A DNA stretch of 64,000 bases from Lipingzhangella halophila (GCF_014203805.1 NZ_JACHJT010000002.1:62001-126000), one strand, 5' to 3'; counted from the stretch's first letter, positions 15,881 to 25,391 are shown. Program-made: numbers and translations. Notes: a model not told the origin generated them from the sequence alone.

Positions 15881-16567
15881 ATGACCGGCATGAACGAGCA
15901 CACACCGCAGAAGCGAGGTCCCGGACGCCCGCGCAAGACCGAGGCGGGAAACACCAAGGGCGCGCTGCAGCAGGCCGCATTGCGATTGTTCGCGCGAAAC
16001 GGCTACGCCGGCACCTCGATCCGGGCGATCGCCCGCGAGGTCGAACTCAGCGAGAGCGTGCTCTATGCCCACTTCGCCAGCAAGCAGGCGATCTTCGACG
16101 CCATACTGGCCGAGCACGGCCCCCAGCGACCGCTCGACGCGGCAGCGGGCGTCGATGCCGGCCTCGCCGAGTCAGATCCCCCTGCCTACCTGCGACAGCT
16201 CGTGCGCGCCTTCCTCGACGACTGGGACCGCTACGACGCACGACTGCTGATCAGCCTGATGGCGCGAGACGGTCTCCTACACGGTCCCGCGCTACAGCAG
16301 GCACTGACCGCGACCAGAGACGCGGCGGGCGAGATGTTCGACCGGTGGATCACCACCGGTCACCTGCGAGCAGACCTCGGCACCCCGCACGAACTCGCAC
16401 TGTCCTTCACCGGACCCATCGGCCTCAACCGCATACTGCACCTGCACGCCGAGGCCACCGCGCACGAACGCACCACAGCCCGCGAAGAGATCCTCCACCA
16501 CGTCGAGACCTTCATCAACGCCGCCTTCCTGCCCGGAACTCATCCGGAACACCCCCCTCTCGGATAA
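15881..16567 (+). CDS. TetR/AcrR-family regulator
   Basis: A 228-residue protein. A basic AT-hook-like arm (KRGPGRPRKTEAGN) precedes a canonical helix-turn-helix at about residues 27-72 (LQQAALRLFARNGYAGTSIR … ELSESVLYAHFASKQAIFDA). The C-terminal helical domain (RQLVRAFLDDWDRYDARLLI) senses an unknown ligand. The ATG at 15881 has GGGAGGAG about ten bases before it; MNEHT eleven bases later is an alternative. It is divergent from the hypothetical gene at 15056. Confidence 0.85.
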   Translation: MTGMNEHTPQKRGPGRPRKTEAGNTKGALQQAALRLFARNGYAGTSIRAIAREVELSESVLYAHFASKQAIFDAILAEHGPQRPLDAAAGVDAGLAESDPPAYLRQLVRAFLDDWDRYDARLLISLMARDGLLHGPALQQALTATRDAAGEMFDRWITTGHLRADLGTPHELALSFTGPIGLNRILHLHAEATAHERTTAREEILHHVETFINAAFLPGTHPEHPPLG

Positions 16568-16797
16568 CCGGCGCACGCTCCTGCCCTTCGCGGTGTCTGT
16601 GCTCGGCGAGCGGCGGACCGGGTTGTGGTCACCGCCCGCGATTCCTGGCTGGACTCCACTGGGTACACCGACGAGTGGCCTTGGCCCCGACCGGCGTGTT
16701 GCGCCTCACAGGGTCGCGGTAGCAAGTGGCGAGAACGTGGTACGCGAGCCTGCCGGCGGCGCGAGCGGCGCGCCCCGCTACCCAAGGAGAGCGACTT

Positions 16798-17346
16798 ATG
16801 GCCCAGCGACTGTTCCTCGTCGATGTCGAGGCGAGTGCGCCGACTCCGTACAGCGGTGTGATGACCGAGTTCGGGGTCGTCGACTTCGAGACCCGGGAGT
16901 GGTTCCACGGCCATCTGTGGGAGTTCCACCCCGATCCGGAGGTTCCGGCTCGGCCGGTCGCGGAACGGGAAGCTCCCGGTTGGACCAGGAGCGATCTGTC
17001 CCGGCACAACGTCGAGACGGCCCGGGAGGTATTCACCTCTCTCCAGGAGTGGATGGCCCAGCTAGCCGAACACGATGACCGCCCCGTGTTCGTCTCCGAC
17101 AACCCGGGCTACGACGTCATGTGGATGGCCGAGGGGTTCGACCGCGCCGGCCTGCCGAACCCGTTCGGCCACTCCGCACGCCGCATCGGCGACCTGGCCG
17201 CCGGCCTGTCGGGGAAGTGGAAGAACACCTCGGAATGGAAGAAGCACCGCCGCACCGTCCATGACCACAACCCGGTCAACGACGCGTTGGGAAACGCGGA
17301 AGCGCTCCACACCATCCTCGTAAGCCACCGGCAGATCGGAGCATAA
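16798..17346 (+). CDS. DnaQ-like 3'-5' exonuclease (DEDDh)
   Basis: A 182-residue protein. The first DEDD motif is FLVDVEASAPTPYSGVMTEF (Asp8, Glu10), the second Asp sits in FVSDNPGYDVMWMAEGFD and the closing His/Asp pair in HDHNPVNDALGNAEAL. The order matches single-domain RNase H-fold exonucleases, which trim DNA or RNA 3' ends. CAAGGAGAG precedes the ATG. The next gene encodes an HsdR_N-like nuclease domain, so the two could form a nucleic-acid-processing pair, although 189 bp separate them. Confidence 0.8.
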   Translation: MAQRLFLVDVEASAPTPYSGVMTEFGVVDFETREWFHGHLWEFHPDPEVPARPVAEREAPGWTRSDLSRHNVETAREVFTSLQEWMAQLAEHDDRPVFVSDNPGYDVMWMAEGFDRAGLPNPFGHSARRIGDLAAGLSGKWKNTSEWKKHRRTVHDHNPVNDALGNAEALHTILVSHRQIGA

Positions 17347-17535
17347 GGGACGGCACCGCAGCGAGGGGGCGCGCTGGTGACGTACGGCAAGGGGTTTCAT
17401 AGCGTCACCGCGTCCCCCCCTCCCCCAACCAGCGCCCTCCCACTGGGCTCGGGAGGCCGTGCATCGATATCATCCAACAGTCGTCCGGATCGGGACGGCG
17501 GGCGCCCTGCGAGGCCGAAAGATTGGGTACTGGCG

Positions 17536-18342
17536 ATGGGAGCGGACTTCACCGCCTCGTTCGAGGCTGAACAGGTCGCGGCCAACGACAAGTCCACGCA
17601 CGTGATGAGCCGGACCGGGGAGTTCAACGTCACCGCGGACTGGGAGCGGCAGACATGCGAACGCCTCGCGGCGGCCATGGACCGGTTCTCCGGGCCGCTG
17701 GCCGAGCTGACGGCTCGGGACGCCAACCAGGGAGACACCCGGCTCTGGGTGCTCGACTTCCTGACCTACGGCTTCAACTTCAGCAAGCACAGCGAGCTGA
17801 CCACCGAGTACCGCACCGGTGGAGCGTCCATCGACTACGCCATTCGGCGCCACGGCCGCCTCTTCGCCCCCGTCGAGGTGCGGGCGTGCGGCCAAACGCT
17901 CGACGTGCGCAACCTGCAGCAGGCGCGCCGGTTGGCGGCCCGCGAGGGCGCGGAGTGGATCTTCCTCACCAACGCGCGGATCTGGCAGGCGTACCACCTG
18001 CGGGACATGGGGGCCGACGCGCCGAGGCGCCCGGTCCGTGTGATCGACGTGGACCTGGCCAACGCCCACGGTGAGGAGGAGGACGCCTTCCCCGCGGCAC
18101 TGGACGCCCTGTTCTACCTCACCCAGGAAGCCATCGAGCACGGCCGCCTGCAGCGGCTCGCCGACTGGCGCCGCAACTGCGAACCGGCGCCACTGGCCGA
18201 CGCGCTGCGCAGCGACGCCGTGCAGCAGGCCCTGCGCTGGGAGCTGCGCAGCCGCACCGGGCACCCCGGCCACCGCGGTGAGTCCGAGGAGCTACTGGAA
18301 TCCCTCACCCAGCAGGTCGTGGCCCGAGGGCTGCTGGACTAA
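17536..18342 (+). CDS. HsdR N-terminal-like nuclease-fold protein
   Basis: A 268-residue protein from ATG 17536; the longer frame to 17377 is proline-rich and probably untranslated. Residues 80-160 follow the type I restriction HsdR_N pattern: LTTEYRTGGASIDYAIRRHG, FAPVEVRACGQTLDVRNLQQ, ARRLAAREGAEWIFLTNARI and WQAYHL. In active PD-(D/E)xK enzymes the ExK lysine follows the catalytic Asp/Glu; here the motif reads EVR, so catalysis may be altered or lost. It has no helicase domain, unlike full HsdR. It may be a stand-alone nuclease or defence component. Confidence 0.7.
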   Translation: MGADFTASFEAEQVAANDKSTHVMSRTGEFNVTADWERQTCERLAAAMDRFSGPLAELTARDANQGDTRLWVLDFLTYGFNFSKHSELTTEYRTGGASIDYAIRRHGRLFAPVEVRACGQTLDVRNLQQARRLAAREGAEWIFLTNARIWQAYHLRDMGADAPRRPVRVIDVDLANAHGEEEDAFPAALDALFYLTQEAIEHGRLQRLADWRRNCEPAPLADALRSDAVQQALRWELRSRTGHPGHRGESEELLESLTQQVVARGLLD

Positions 18343-18581
18343 CACCAGCACGGACACTACAGCCCGTACTGTACGGCCTGCCCACCGAGAGTGGTACCGA
18401 TCGCGACCGGTTCCCAGCCCTCGGCGCCGATGAACCTGCACGGGCTGGTCGATGGTGGCCTTGGAGTTGCTCGGGTTCGGCAGTAGTCGGCCCACCGCCC
18501 GACCTGACCGCCCCTGGGGGCGATGGGTGTGAGCGGGGCTCCGACGCCTCCGCGCGACATCCCCGGACATCCCATCCAGGG

Positions 18582-18839
18582 TTACTGCTCCTCCCTGGCG
18601 GGTTGCTGCGGCTTGTCCGCGGCAGGGCTGGGCGCCTTCGCCTCGAAGGGTTGCTGCGGCAGGGAGTTCTCCACGTCAGCGGCGTCGTGGTACTCCCTCT
18701 CAGGCAGGCTCCGGATCGCCTCCAGGGTCGCGTTGTCCGAGCCCCGATCCCGGGCGTAGGCGAGGAGTTCCGGGCCGCCCGCGGGAAAGTCCTTTCCCTG
18801 CAGGGCTTTGCGGACTCGGCGCTGGTCCGCGGATGTCAT
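18582..18839 (-). CDS. DUF2795 domain protein
   Basis: An 85-residue protein beginning TSADQRRVRKALQGKDFPAG, then GPELLAYARDRGSDNATLEA and IRSLPEREYHDAADVENSL, the DUF2795 pattern of small actinobacterial proteins. The acidic/proline tail (KAPSPAADKPQQP) is low complexity. The ATG at 18839 follows GTGGGGGTG; a GTG at 18866 is possible. Function unknown. A second DUF2795-like gene is at 30221. Confidence 0.75.
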   Translation of the reverse strand: MTSADQRRVRKALQGKDFPAGGPELLAYARDRGSDNATLEAIRSLPEREYHDAADVENSLPQQPFEAKAPSPAADKPQQPAREEQ

Positions 18840-19160
18840 GGTGAACACCCCCACTTTCCGTGTCACGTCCGCGCTGGTTGTCTCCCGCTCGCGGCTACCC
18901 GCCGGAGCCCTGGAACAACCGCGCCGGTTCCAGCGGGATCCGGGCCGTGACGCCGGTCATCCGGTCCTGACCGGGGTACTGCCCCGTGTCCTCGCTGTCG
19001 GATCAGGAACCGCGGCGGCGCCGAAACACCTCCTTCGGGCCGACACGCCAGGTCGGCGGGCCTGCGCAAGTAGGGCGGTTCTCCTTTCGTTGCGGTGGGT
19101 AGCCGGGCGCGCACGGACACCGGTGTGCGCACCAGTGGCAGCCACCCGCTAAGGAGCGAG

Positions 19161-20345
19161 ATGAGAGCGCTGACATGGCACGGCAACCAGGACGTCCGGG
19201 TCGAGGAGGTCGGCGACCCGCGGATCGAGGAACCGACCGACGCGATCGTCAGGGTCACCTCCACCGCGATCTGCGGCTCGGATCTGCACCTGTACAACGT
19301 GCTGGGCATGTTCCTGCAGCCCGGTGACATCCTCGGCCACGAGTCGATCGGCATCGTGGAGGAGGCCGGCTCCGGAGTCAACCACGTCGCGGCCGGTGAC
19401 CGGGTGGTGGTCCCGTTCAACATCTCGTGCGGGAACTGCTGGATGTGCGAACGCGGCCTCATGGCGCAGTGCGAGACGACCCAGGTACGCGACCAGGGCA
19501 AGGGAGCCGCGCTGTTCGGCTACACGTCGCTGTACGGCTCGGTGCCCGGCGCGCAGGCACAGTACCTGCGGGTACCGCAGGCGCACTACGGGCCGATCAA
19601 GGTTCCCGCGGAGGGTCCCGACGAGCGCTTCCTGTTCCTCTCGGACATCCTGCCCACGGCCTGGCAGGCGGTTCGCTACGCCGATGTCGGTGCGGGCAGC
19701 ACCTGCGCGGTGCTCGGACTGGGCCCGGTCGGGCAGTTCTGCACCCGGGTGGCGAAGCATCTCGGTGCCGAGCGCGTCATCGGCGTGGACCGGGTTCCCG
19801 AGCGGGTGGAGATGGCCCGCCGCCAGGGTGTCGACGTACTCAACAGCGACCAGGTCGACGACGTGCCCGCCGCGATCCGGGACATGACCAATGGCCGCGG
19901 CGCCGACGGTGTCGTCGACGCGGTCGGGATGGAGGCCCACGGCACGCCGGTGCGAGAGACAGCGCAGAAGGCGGCGGGGCTGCTGCCCGACTCGGTGGCC
20001 CAGAGCGCGATGGAGAAGTTCGGCGTCGACCGGACGGCCGCGATGGAAACGGCCTTCTACGCGGTCCGCAGGGGCGGGACGGTCTCCCTGTCCGGTGTCT
20101 ACGGCGGCCAGGCCGACCCGCTGCCGATGATGGACCTGTTCGACAAGGGCCTGACCATCCGGATGGGCCAGGCCAACGTCAAACGCTGGGTGGATGACAT
20201 CATGCCGGCGCTGACCGGTACGAGCGACCCGCTGGGGGTCGAGGACCTCACCACTCACATGCTCCCGCTGGAGCAGGCGCCACTGGGCTACTCCGTCTTC
20301 AACAACAAGGAGGACGGCTGCGTCAAGGTCGTACTTCAGCCGTGA
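19161..20345 (+). CDS. Zinc-dependent alcohol dehydrogenase (formaldehyde-dehydrogenase-like MDR)
   Basis: A 394-residue medium-chain dehydrogenase. The catalytic zinc site is in TAICGSDLHLYN and DILGHESIG; the structural zinc cluster reads CGNCWMCERGLMAQC. The Rossmann motif VLGLGPVGQF lies at about residue 190, followed by GVDRVPERVEMAR. Length and the insert after the zinc cluster resemble glutathione-independent formaldehyde dehydrogenase-like enzymes. AAGGAGCGAG directly precedes the ATG. It is monocistronic; the substrate is undetermined. Confidence 0.88.
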   Translation: MRALTWHGNQDVRVEEVGDPRIEEPTDAIVRVTSTAICGSDLHLYNVLGMFLQPGDILGHESIGIVEEAGSGVNHVAAGDRVVVPFNISCGNCWMCERGLMAQCETTQVRDQGKGAALFGYTSLYGSVPGAQAQYLRVPQAHYGPIKVPAEGPDERFLFLSDILPTAWQAVRYADVGAGSTCAVLGLGPVGQFCTRVAKHLGAERVIGVDRVPERVEMARRQGVDVLNSDQVDDVPAAIRDMTNGRGADGVVDAVGMEAHGTPVRETAQKAAGLLPDSVAQSAMEKFGVDRTAAMETAFYAVRRGGTVSLSGVYGGQADPLPMMDLFDKGLTIRMGQANVKRWVDDIMPALTGTSDPLGVEDLTTHMLPLEQAPLGYSVFNNKEDGCVKVVLQP

Positions 20346-20637
20346 GGAGAGGGGGCGCCCGCGCGGCTCCGCGGTCGGCACCACCGTGACCGCCCTCGCG
20401 GGCGGGGCGTGTGTGGCCTGGCTGTCCAGGAACGCGCGGCGCGCCCGGACTTCGGAAAGCTCCCGGTCAAGTTCTCGCACGAAATGTGCAATCCGGTTTA
20501 ATCGTCTGCCCGGGGATTCTAGTCTTCGTGGACCGGGTTCCGCGTATGGCGGCGGGGGCCGTGAGCGGAGGAGGGCCCCGTCGAGGGGTGCGGACCGTGC
20601 GGCTCCGGTCCGGCCCGGCTGACGATGGGAGGTCCCC

Positions 20638-22029
20638 ATGCCCCAGATCAACAGCGCCTCGGTGTCCGACACGGAGCTGTCCCATCTTCGGGAGGGGTTC
20701 ACGGGCAGTGTTATCGAAGCCGCAAGTCCGTACTACGAGGAGGCACGCACCGTCTTCAATGCGATGATCGAGGAGCGCCCCGGTGTCATCGCCCAGTGTG
20801 AGACGGTCGAGGACGTGGTCCGCGCGGTTGGGTTCGGGCGTGAGCACAACTTGGAGATTGCCGTGCGCGGTGGCGGCCACAGCGTCGCCGGTATGGGAGT
20901 GACCAGCGGCGGCCTCGTCGTCGACCTGCGGCGGATGAACACGGTAGGTGTCGATCCCGACGCGATGACCGCGCGGGTGGCGGGCGGCGCCACGATGAGC
21001 CACCTCGACCGTGCGACCGAGCCTTTCGGCCTGGCGACCACGGGCGGCCGGGTGTCCACGACCGGGGTCGGCGGGTTCGTGCTGGGTGGCGGAACGGGGT
21101 GGCTCGACCGCAAGTTCGGGCTCGCCTGCGACAACCTGGTCTCGGCCGAGCTCGTGACCGCGGACGGTGCGCTGGTGCGGGCGTCGGCCGACGAGAATCC
21201 CGAACTGTTCTGGGCGCTGCATGGAGGCGGCGGCAACTTCGGGGTGGCCACCTCGCTCACCCTCCGGCTGCACCCGCTGCCCGCGGTTACCGCGGCTCTG
21301 CTGCTGTGGGACGCCGACGCCGGGCCGGAGGTGGTGCGCGCCTTCCGGTCCTTCATGGAACAGGCACCGGACGAGGTGGGCGGGGGCGTCCTGTACCTCA
21401 CCGGGCCCCCTGAGGAGTTCGTGCCCGAACAGTTGGTCGGGACCCTGACGTGCGCCGCCCTGGTGACCTACGCGGGCGGGGGGCAGACCGCGCGCGACGC
21501 CATGCGGCCGATGCTGGAGCTCGGCCACGCGGGCGAGCTGATCGTCGAGGTGCCCTACGCCGAGCTGCAGTGCATGCTCGACGACCCGCCGGGCCTGCGC
21601 AACTACTGGTCCGCGGAATATCTCGGCGAGTTCCCCGACGAGGCGGTGGACCTCTTCTGCGCCCGCGCCAGCCAGATGATCGTTCCCTCGGCGTCGCAGC
21701 ACGTCCTGTTCCCGCAGGGAGGCGCGGTCTCCCGGTCGGACACCGACTACCCGGTGCCGTGGCGCAGGGCCCCCTGGTGCGTGCACCCCTTCGGGTTGTG
21801 GGAGGACCCGGCGGATGACGAACGCGGCAGGCAGTGGGCGCGCGACATCCGGGCGGACATGCTCCCGTGGTCGACCGGCGCGGTGTACCTGAACTTCATC
21901 GGCAACGAGGGGACGGAGCGGATCGTCGCCGGACTCGGCGCGGACAACTACCGGCGCCTGGCCGCTGTCAAGCGGCGCTACGACCCGGACAACGTCTTCC
22001 ACCGCAACCACAACGTCAAGCCGGGCTAA
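20638..22029 (+). CDS. FAD-linked oxidase with BBE domain
   Basis: A 463-residue protein of the berberine-bridge/6-hydroxynicotine-oxidase class. The PCMH FAD domain holds RGGGHSVAGMGVTSGGLVVD (His for covalent FAD), TTGGRVSTTGVGGFVLGGGT and FWALHGGGGNFGVATSLTLR. The C-terminal BBE signature is YRRLAAVKRRYDPDNVFHRN. GGAGGTCCCC precedes the ATG. It oxidises an unknown alcohol, sugar or alkaloid-like substrate. No signal peptide or linked genes are seen. Confidence 0.88.
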   Translation: MPQINSASVSDTELSHLREGFTGSVIEAASPYYEEARTVFNAMIEERPGVIAQCETVEDVVRAVGFGREHNLEIAVRGGGHSVAGMGVTSGGLVVDLRRMNTVGVDPDAMTARVAGGATMSHLDRATEPFGLATTGGRVSTTGVGGFVLGGGTGWLDRKFGLACDNLVSAELVTADGALVRASADENPELFWALHGGGGNFGVATSLTLRLHPLPAVTAALLLWDADAGPEVVRAFRSFMEQAPDEVGGGVLYLTGPPEEFVPEQLVGTLTCAALVTYAGGGQTARDAMRPMLELGHAGELIVEVPYAELQCMLDDPPGLRNYWSAEYLGEFPDEAVDLFCARASQMIVPSASQHVLFPQGGAVSRSDTDYPVPWRRAPWCVHPFGLWEDPADDERGRQWARDIRADMLPWSTGAVYLNFIGNEGTERIVAGLGADNYRRLAAVKRRYDPDNVFHRNHNVKPG

Positions 22030-22497
22030 CCGGTCTTGCCGGTCGTATGGCGCGGCCGGCGCGCAGCCGCGCGTACCCCCGCACCTTGATGGCCGAGCGC
22101 AGCGTCCCGACCGGGTGCGGTCCCGCACCCGGGTGTCCGTTTCCGCGGCCGGTTTCGCCATTCGACCTTCCCACAGGGAGGTCGGGCACGCGGGTTCCCG
22201 TACGCGCCGGCTCTGGCGGATCCGCGGGTTGCGAATGGCTCCGCGCCCGGGCACTACGACGCGGTTGACTGATTCATGTTCCGCCATAGACGAAGGTTTT
22301 AACCACGCCTCCCGAAAGGGTCGGTAAGACCTCTTTCCCACGTAAACCGATTTTTACTTCCGGGATTTCGGACGCTGGGGACGACCAAGGGGTGGACATA
22401 CGCACCGCAGGTTAGAGTGAAATATGACACACACGGGATGTGCTGGATGTGCTCGCTGAATCCAGCGACAACTCATTTTTAAGTTTTGGGGCATTCA
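22030..22497. other. 468-bp intergenic stretch
   Basis: No coding pattern was seen. The last ~200 bp (from about 22290) are noticeably more AT-rich than the flanks, with runs such as TTTTTACTT and GAAATATGACAC, and probably contain the promoter of the acyl-CoA dehydrogenase at 22498. No riboswitch fold was recognised by eye. Confidence 0.5.
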
Positions 22498-23862
22498 ATG
22501 GCTATCGACTTCACACTCACCGACGACCAGCGGAACCTGCAAACAACCGCGCGGAATTTCGCGCAGAACGCACTCGCTCCAGTAACGGACCAGATTGACC
22601 AGGAGCCCGACCCGCTACGCGCCTTCCAGCTCGCGAAACCCGCGTATGCGGAGGCCTGCAATGAGGGCATCGCCTTCTCCATGCTTCCAACGGAGTTCGG
22701 CGGTGGCGGCCTGTCGAACGTGGACTTCGTTATCGCCGCCGAGGAGATACAGGCGGTCGACCCCGGCTTCGGTACCACCGTTCTGGTCAACGGGCTCGGG
22801 CTGATGCCCGTCTGGTACTACGGCACCGAGGAACAGAAGCAGCGTTTCATCAGCACGGCGACCTCCGACCAGAGTGGCGAGTTCATCGTCGGATACGCCG
22901 CGAGCGAGCCTCCCGGAACGCCCGGCGGAACGGCGAACTTCGACGCTCCCGCGGCCGGCGGAGCGGGAATGCAGGTCACCGCGACACTGGACGGGGACGA
23001 TTACGTCCTCAACGGCCGGAAGTACTGGCCATGCAACGTGGGCGGCTGGGACAACGAAGGCGCCAACCTGAGCCTGGTCATTGTCCGCACCGACCCGAGC
23101 GCCGGAGGGACATCCGGGCTGTCCGCGATCATGATCGAACGCGGAACGCCGGGAATCACCTACGAATCCATCAGCACCTCGGCCCAGCGCGGCGCGCCCA
23201 ACTGCGAGATCGTATTCGACAATGCCCGTGTTCCCGCGAGCAACCTGATCGAGGGAACAAAGGGGAACGGCGATCTCGTCATCAACCGCAATTTCGCGTG
23301 GTCGGGTCCGGTGGCCGGGATCGGAGCCGTGGCGATCGCCCGCTCGGCCTATGAGGACGCGCTGCAATGGGCGAAAACATACACCGGAGGCGGACCGGCT
23401 CCCATTATCAATTACCAGTACCCGGGGTACGTGCTCGGGGACATCGCAACAAAGATCGAGGCCGCGAGGTACTTCTGCTGGAAGACCGCGCACTACCTGG
23501 ATCAGCACGGCTACCACGGTGAGATGCTCGGGGCCATGTGCAAGGTGCATTGCACCGAAATGCTCTTCGACTGCGTGTACAAGTGCATGCAGGTAGTTGG
23601 GGTCAACTCGCTGGACACGAAGAACCGGTTCCACCGGTATCTGCGGGAGGCGTCGCTTCTGCCGCTGTATGACGCGGGGAACTTCGGCATGCAGCGCCGG
23701 CGGGTGCATGGCGTCATGTCCGACGAAACCTTCAATCCCCGCGCGTTCATGGACGACGAGCCCGTCGAGTTCACCAAGGGCATGGAGGGAATCGACACGA
23801 TCCCCGGTCCCCGGCAGGAGGTTCCCGCTCAGAGGGCGGCTGAGCCGTTCGTCGCACGCTAG
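22498..23862 (+). CDS. Acyl-CoA dehydrogenase family protein
   Basis: A 454-residue flavoprotein, longer than the usual ~385. N-terminal DFTLTDDQRNLQTTARNFAQ and MLPTEFGGGGLSNVDFVIAA are typical. The FAD/substrate loop is unusual, with an insertion (SEPPGTPGGTANFDAPAAGG) and YVLNGRKYWPCNVGGWDNEG. Later come FDNARVPASNLIEG and GAMCKVHCTEMLFDCVYKCM, where a standard enzyme reads more like Q.hGG.G. The tail (last ~60 residues) is extra. Codon use is less GC-rich than in the neighbours. It may act on an unusual CoA thioester; no partner genes are adjacent. Confidence 0.85.
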   Translation: MAIDFTLTDDQRNLQTTARNFAQNALAPVTDQIDQEPDPLRAFQLAKPAYAEACNEGIAFSMLPTEFGGGGLSNVDFVIAAEEIQAVDPGFGTTVLVNGLGLMPVWYYGTEEQKQRFISTATSDQSGEFIVGYAASEPPGTPGGTANFDAPAAGGAGMQVTATLDGDDYVLNGRKYWPCNVGGWDNEGANLSLVIVRTDPSAGGTSGLSAIMIERGTPGITYESISTSAQRGAPNCEIVFDNARVPASNLIEGTKGNGDLVINRNFAWSGPVAGIGAVAIARSAYEDALQWAKTYTGGGPAPIINYQYPGYVLGDIATKIEAARYFCWKTAHYLDQHGYHGEMLGAMCKVHCTEMLFDCVYKCMQVVGVNSLDTKNRFHRYLREASLLPLYDAGNFGMQRRRVHGVMSDETFNPRAFMDDEPVEFTKGMEGIDTIPGPRQEVPAQRAAEPFVAR

Positions 23863-23875
23863 GCCGAACCCGTGG

Positions 23876-23917
23876 CCGCACCACCCCGCCCCGCGAGAGC
23901 AGGGCGGGGTGGTGCGG
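23876..23917 (+). terminator. Strong stem-loop after the acyl-CoA dehydrogenase
   Basis: A 16-bp perfect stem, CCGCACCACCCCGCCC (23876-23891) with its reverse complement (23902-23917) across a 10-base loop, 14 bases after the stop. Confidence 0.8.
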
Positions 23918-24060
23918 CGGCCTCCAGAACCCAAGGTCCGGCCGGGTCGAACGCCGCGGTGAGGCCGGCCCACCCGGGTGACGGCGGGTCATGCTGTTCC
24001 TGCTGCTCGACTTGGTGCTGGCGTTGGTGGGCGTGCCCCGCGAGTGGCCGCCACGCCCCG

Positions 24061-24080
24061 CTAGTAGACAAATCGACTAG
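24061..24080. promoter_or_regulatory. Imperfect palindrome upstream of the PadR gene
   Basis: A 20-bp element with CTAGT and ACTAG ends and GA/TC inner bases, 19 bp before the PadR start. The placement fits an autoregulatory operator. Confidence 0.4.
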
Positions 24081-24099
24081 GGTGCTGTTTGCTGGACTC

Positions 24100-24621
24100 A
24101 TGATCCTGGCGCGCATCATCCTCGGCCTTCTGGACCTGGCCCCCATGACCGGATACGAGATCAAACGCCACTGCGATACGACCATCAACCACTTCTGGTA
24201 CGCCGACAAGGCACAGATCTACCGGACGCTGTCCCAACTGACCGACGACGGCCTGGCGACCCTGGAGACTGTTCCCGGTGCCGGCGCACCGGACCGACAG
24301 GTCCACCACATCACTGACCGGGGGCGCGAAACCCTGTATGGCTGGCTGACCTCGGAGCTGGACCTTCAGCCCGAGCGCAATGCCTTCCTGGCCCGGCTCT
24401 TCTTCTCCGGCAGCCTGGACAAGCCGCAGGTGGAGAAACTGCTCGCGACCAGGCTGGCCTCCGCCGAGTCTCTACTGGAAACCCTGGAGCGCATGCGGGT
24501 CTCGATGCCGGAGCCGGCGGACCAGCGCGCCCGGCTGCGCCGCGCCACGCTGGACAACGGCATCGCCCACGCGCGTGCGGAGCTGGATTGGCTCACCTCG
24601 CTGCAGGAGGAGCTGGCATGA
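24100..24621 (+). CDS. PadR-family transcriptional regulator
   Basis: A 173-residue protein. The N-terminal winged helix is PadR-like: ILGLLDLAPMTGYEIKRHCD, FWYADKAQIYRTLSQLTDDG and APDRQVHHITDRGRETL. The C-terminal helical domain (LEERMRV-type, residues 100-173) would dimerise. The ATG at 24100 was chosen because the open frame further upstream is GC-rich non-conserved sequence. Its last codon overlaps the hydrolase start by four bases (ATGA), so the two are coupled and it probably controls that hydrolase. Confidence 0.85.
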   Translation: MILARIILGLLDLAPMTGYEIKRHCDTTINHFWYADKAQIYRTLSQLTDDGLATLETVPGAGAPDRQVHHITDRGRETLYGWLTSELDLQPERNAFLARLFFSGSLDKPQVEKLLATRLASAESLLETLERMRVSMPEPADQRARLRRATLDNGIAHARAELDWLTSLQEELA

Positions 24622-25391
24622 CATCCTTCGCGGAGATCCACCGGCCAACCGATCCCTCTGATGCTCCTCCCGTGCTTCTTGTGCATGGCAGCAATGTCGC
24701 CAACTGGATGTGGGAACGCCAGGTCGACGCGCTCGATGACCGGCTGGTCGTGACACCCGACCTCCCGGGATTCGGTACACGCGCCCCCGAGGTCTGGCCC
24801 GGTCTGCCCGCCGTTGCCGACGACCTCGCCGATCGCCTCGCCGCACTGGACATCACCACACCCGTCGACGTCGTCGGGCTCTCGCTCGGAGGGATCGTCG
24901 CGTTGCATCTCGCAGCCCGGCATCCGGAAACCATCCACTCCGTGTTCGTCACCGGCGCGATGGTGGAACCTCCAGGACCTGTGGTGCGTACGGCGGCGAA
25001 GCTCCAGCTCCCGCTGTGGAACGCCCCCTGGTTCTGGAAGGCTCAGGCCGCGGCGTTCGGGCTGCCCGCGGACTCCCGAAGTACCTACGTAGCACACGGT
25101 CTCTCCGTATCCCGAGAGACGGCGCGCCGGGTAATCAACGATGTCACCACCGGCGGGACCCCAAAGGGCTTGGCGGATTTCCCCGCTCCCCTGTTGGCCG
25201 TCGTCGGCGAGCGCGAACCCCAGTCGGTCCGCGACTCATTGCACGCCATCCGGGGTGCCGCCCCACGGGCGGAGGTCCGCCTGGTGCCGGGGATGCACCA
25301 CATCTGGAACATGGAAGACGTCGACCTGTTCAACGAGACGATGCGGGGCTGGCTCGACGGCCAGGTGCACCCGCTGTTGCTGCAGGCGTGA
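24618..25391 (+). CDS. Alpha/beta hydrolase
   Basis: A 257-residue protein with the oxyanion segment VLLVHGSNVANWMWERQ, the nucleophile elbow VVGLSLGGIVALHLAARHP (Ser at about 93), a charge-relay acid near VVGEREPQ, and the catalytic His in GMHHIWNMED. It is coupled to the PadR gene. It acts on an ester, lactone or C-C bond; the substrate is unknown. Close fusion to a PadR regulator suggests induction by a xenobiotic or phenolic compound, which is inference. Confidence 0.88.
   Translation: MTSFAEIHRPTDPSDAPPVLLVHGSNVANWMWERQVDALDDRLVVTPDLPGFGTRAPEVWPGLPAVADDLADRLAALDITTPVDVVGLSLGGIVALHLAARHPETIHSVFVTGAMVEPPGPVVRTAAKLQLPLWNAPWFWKAQAAAFGLPADSRSTYVAHGLSVSRETARRVINDVTTGGTPKGLADFPAPLLAVVGEREPQSVRDSLHAIRGAAPRAEVRLVPGMHHIWNMEDVDLFNETMRGWLDGQVHPLLLQA

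Noticed and set aside
19149-20702. 517-codon minus-strand frame opposite the alcohol dehydrogenase
   Set aside because: It mirrors a convincing zinc-dehydrogenase gene on the plus strand and has no domain of its own.
20467-22341. 624-codon minus-strand frame opposite the BBE oxidase
   Set aside because: Antisense open frame due to high GC; the plus-strand protein has all family motifs.
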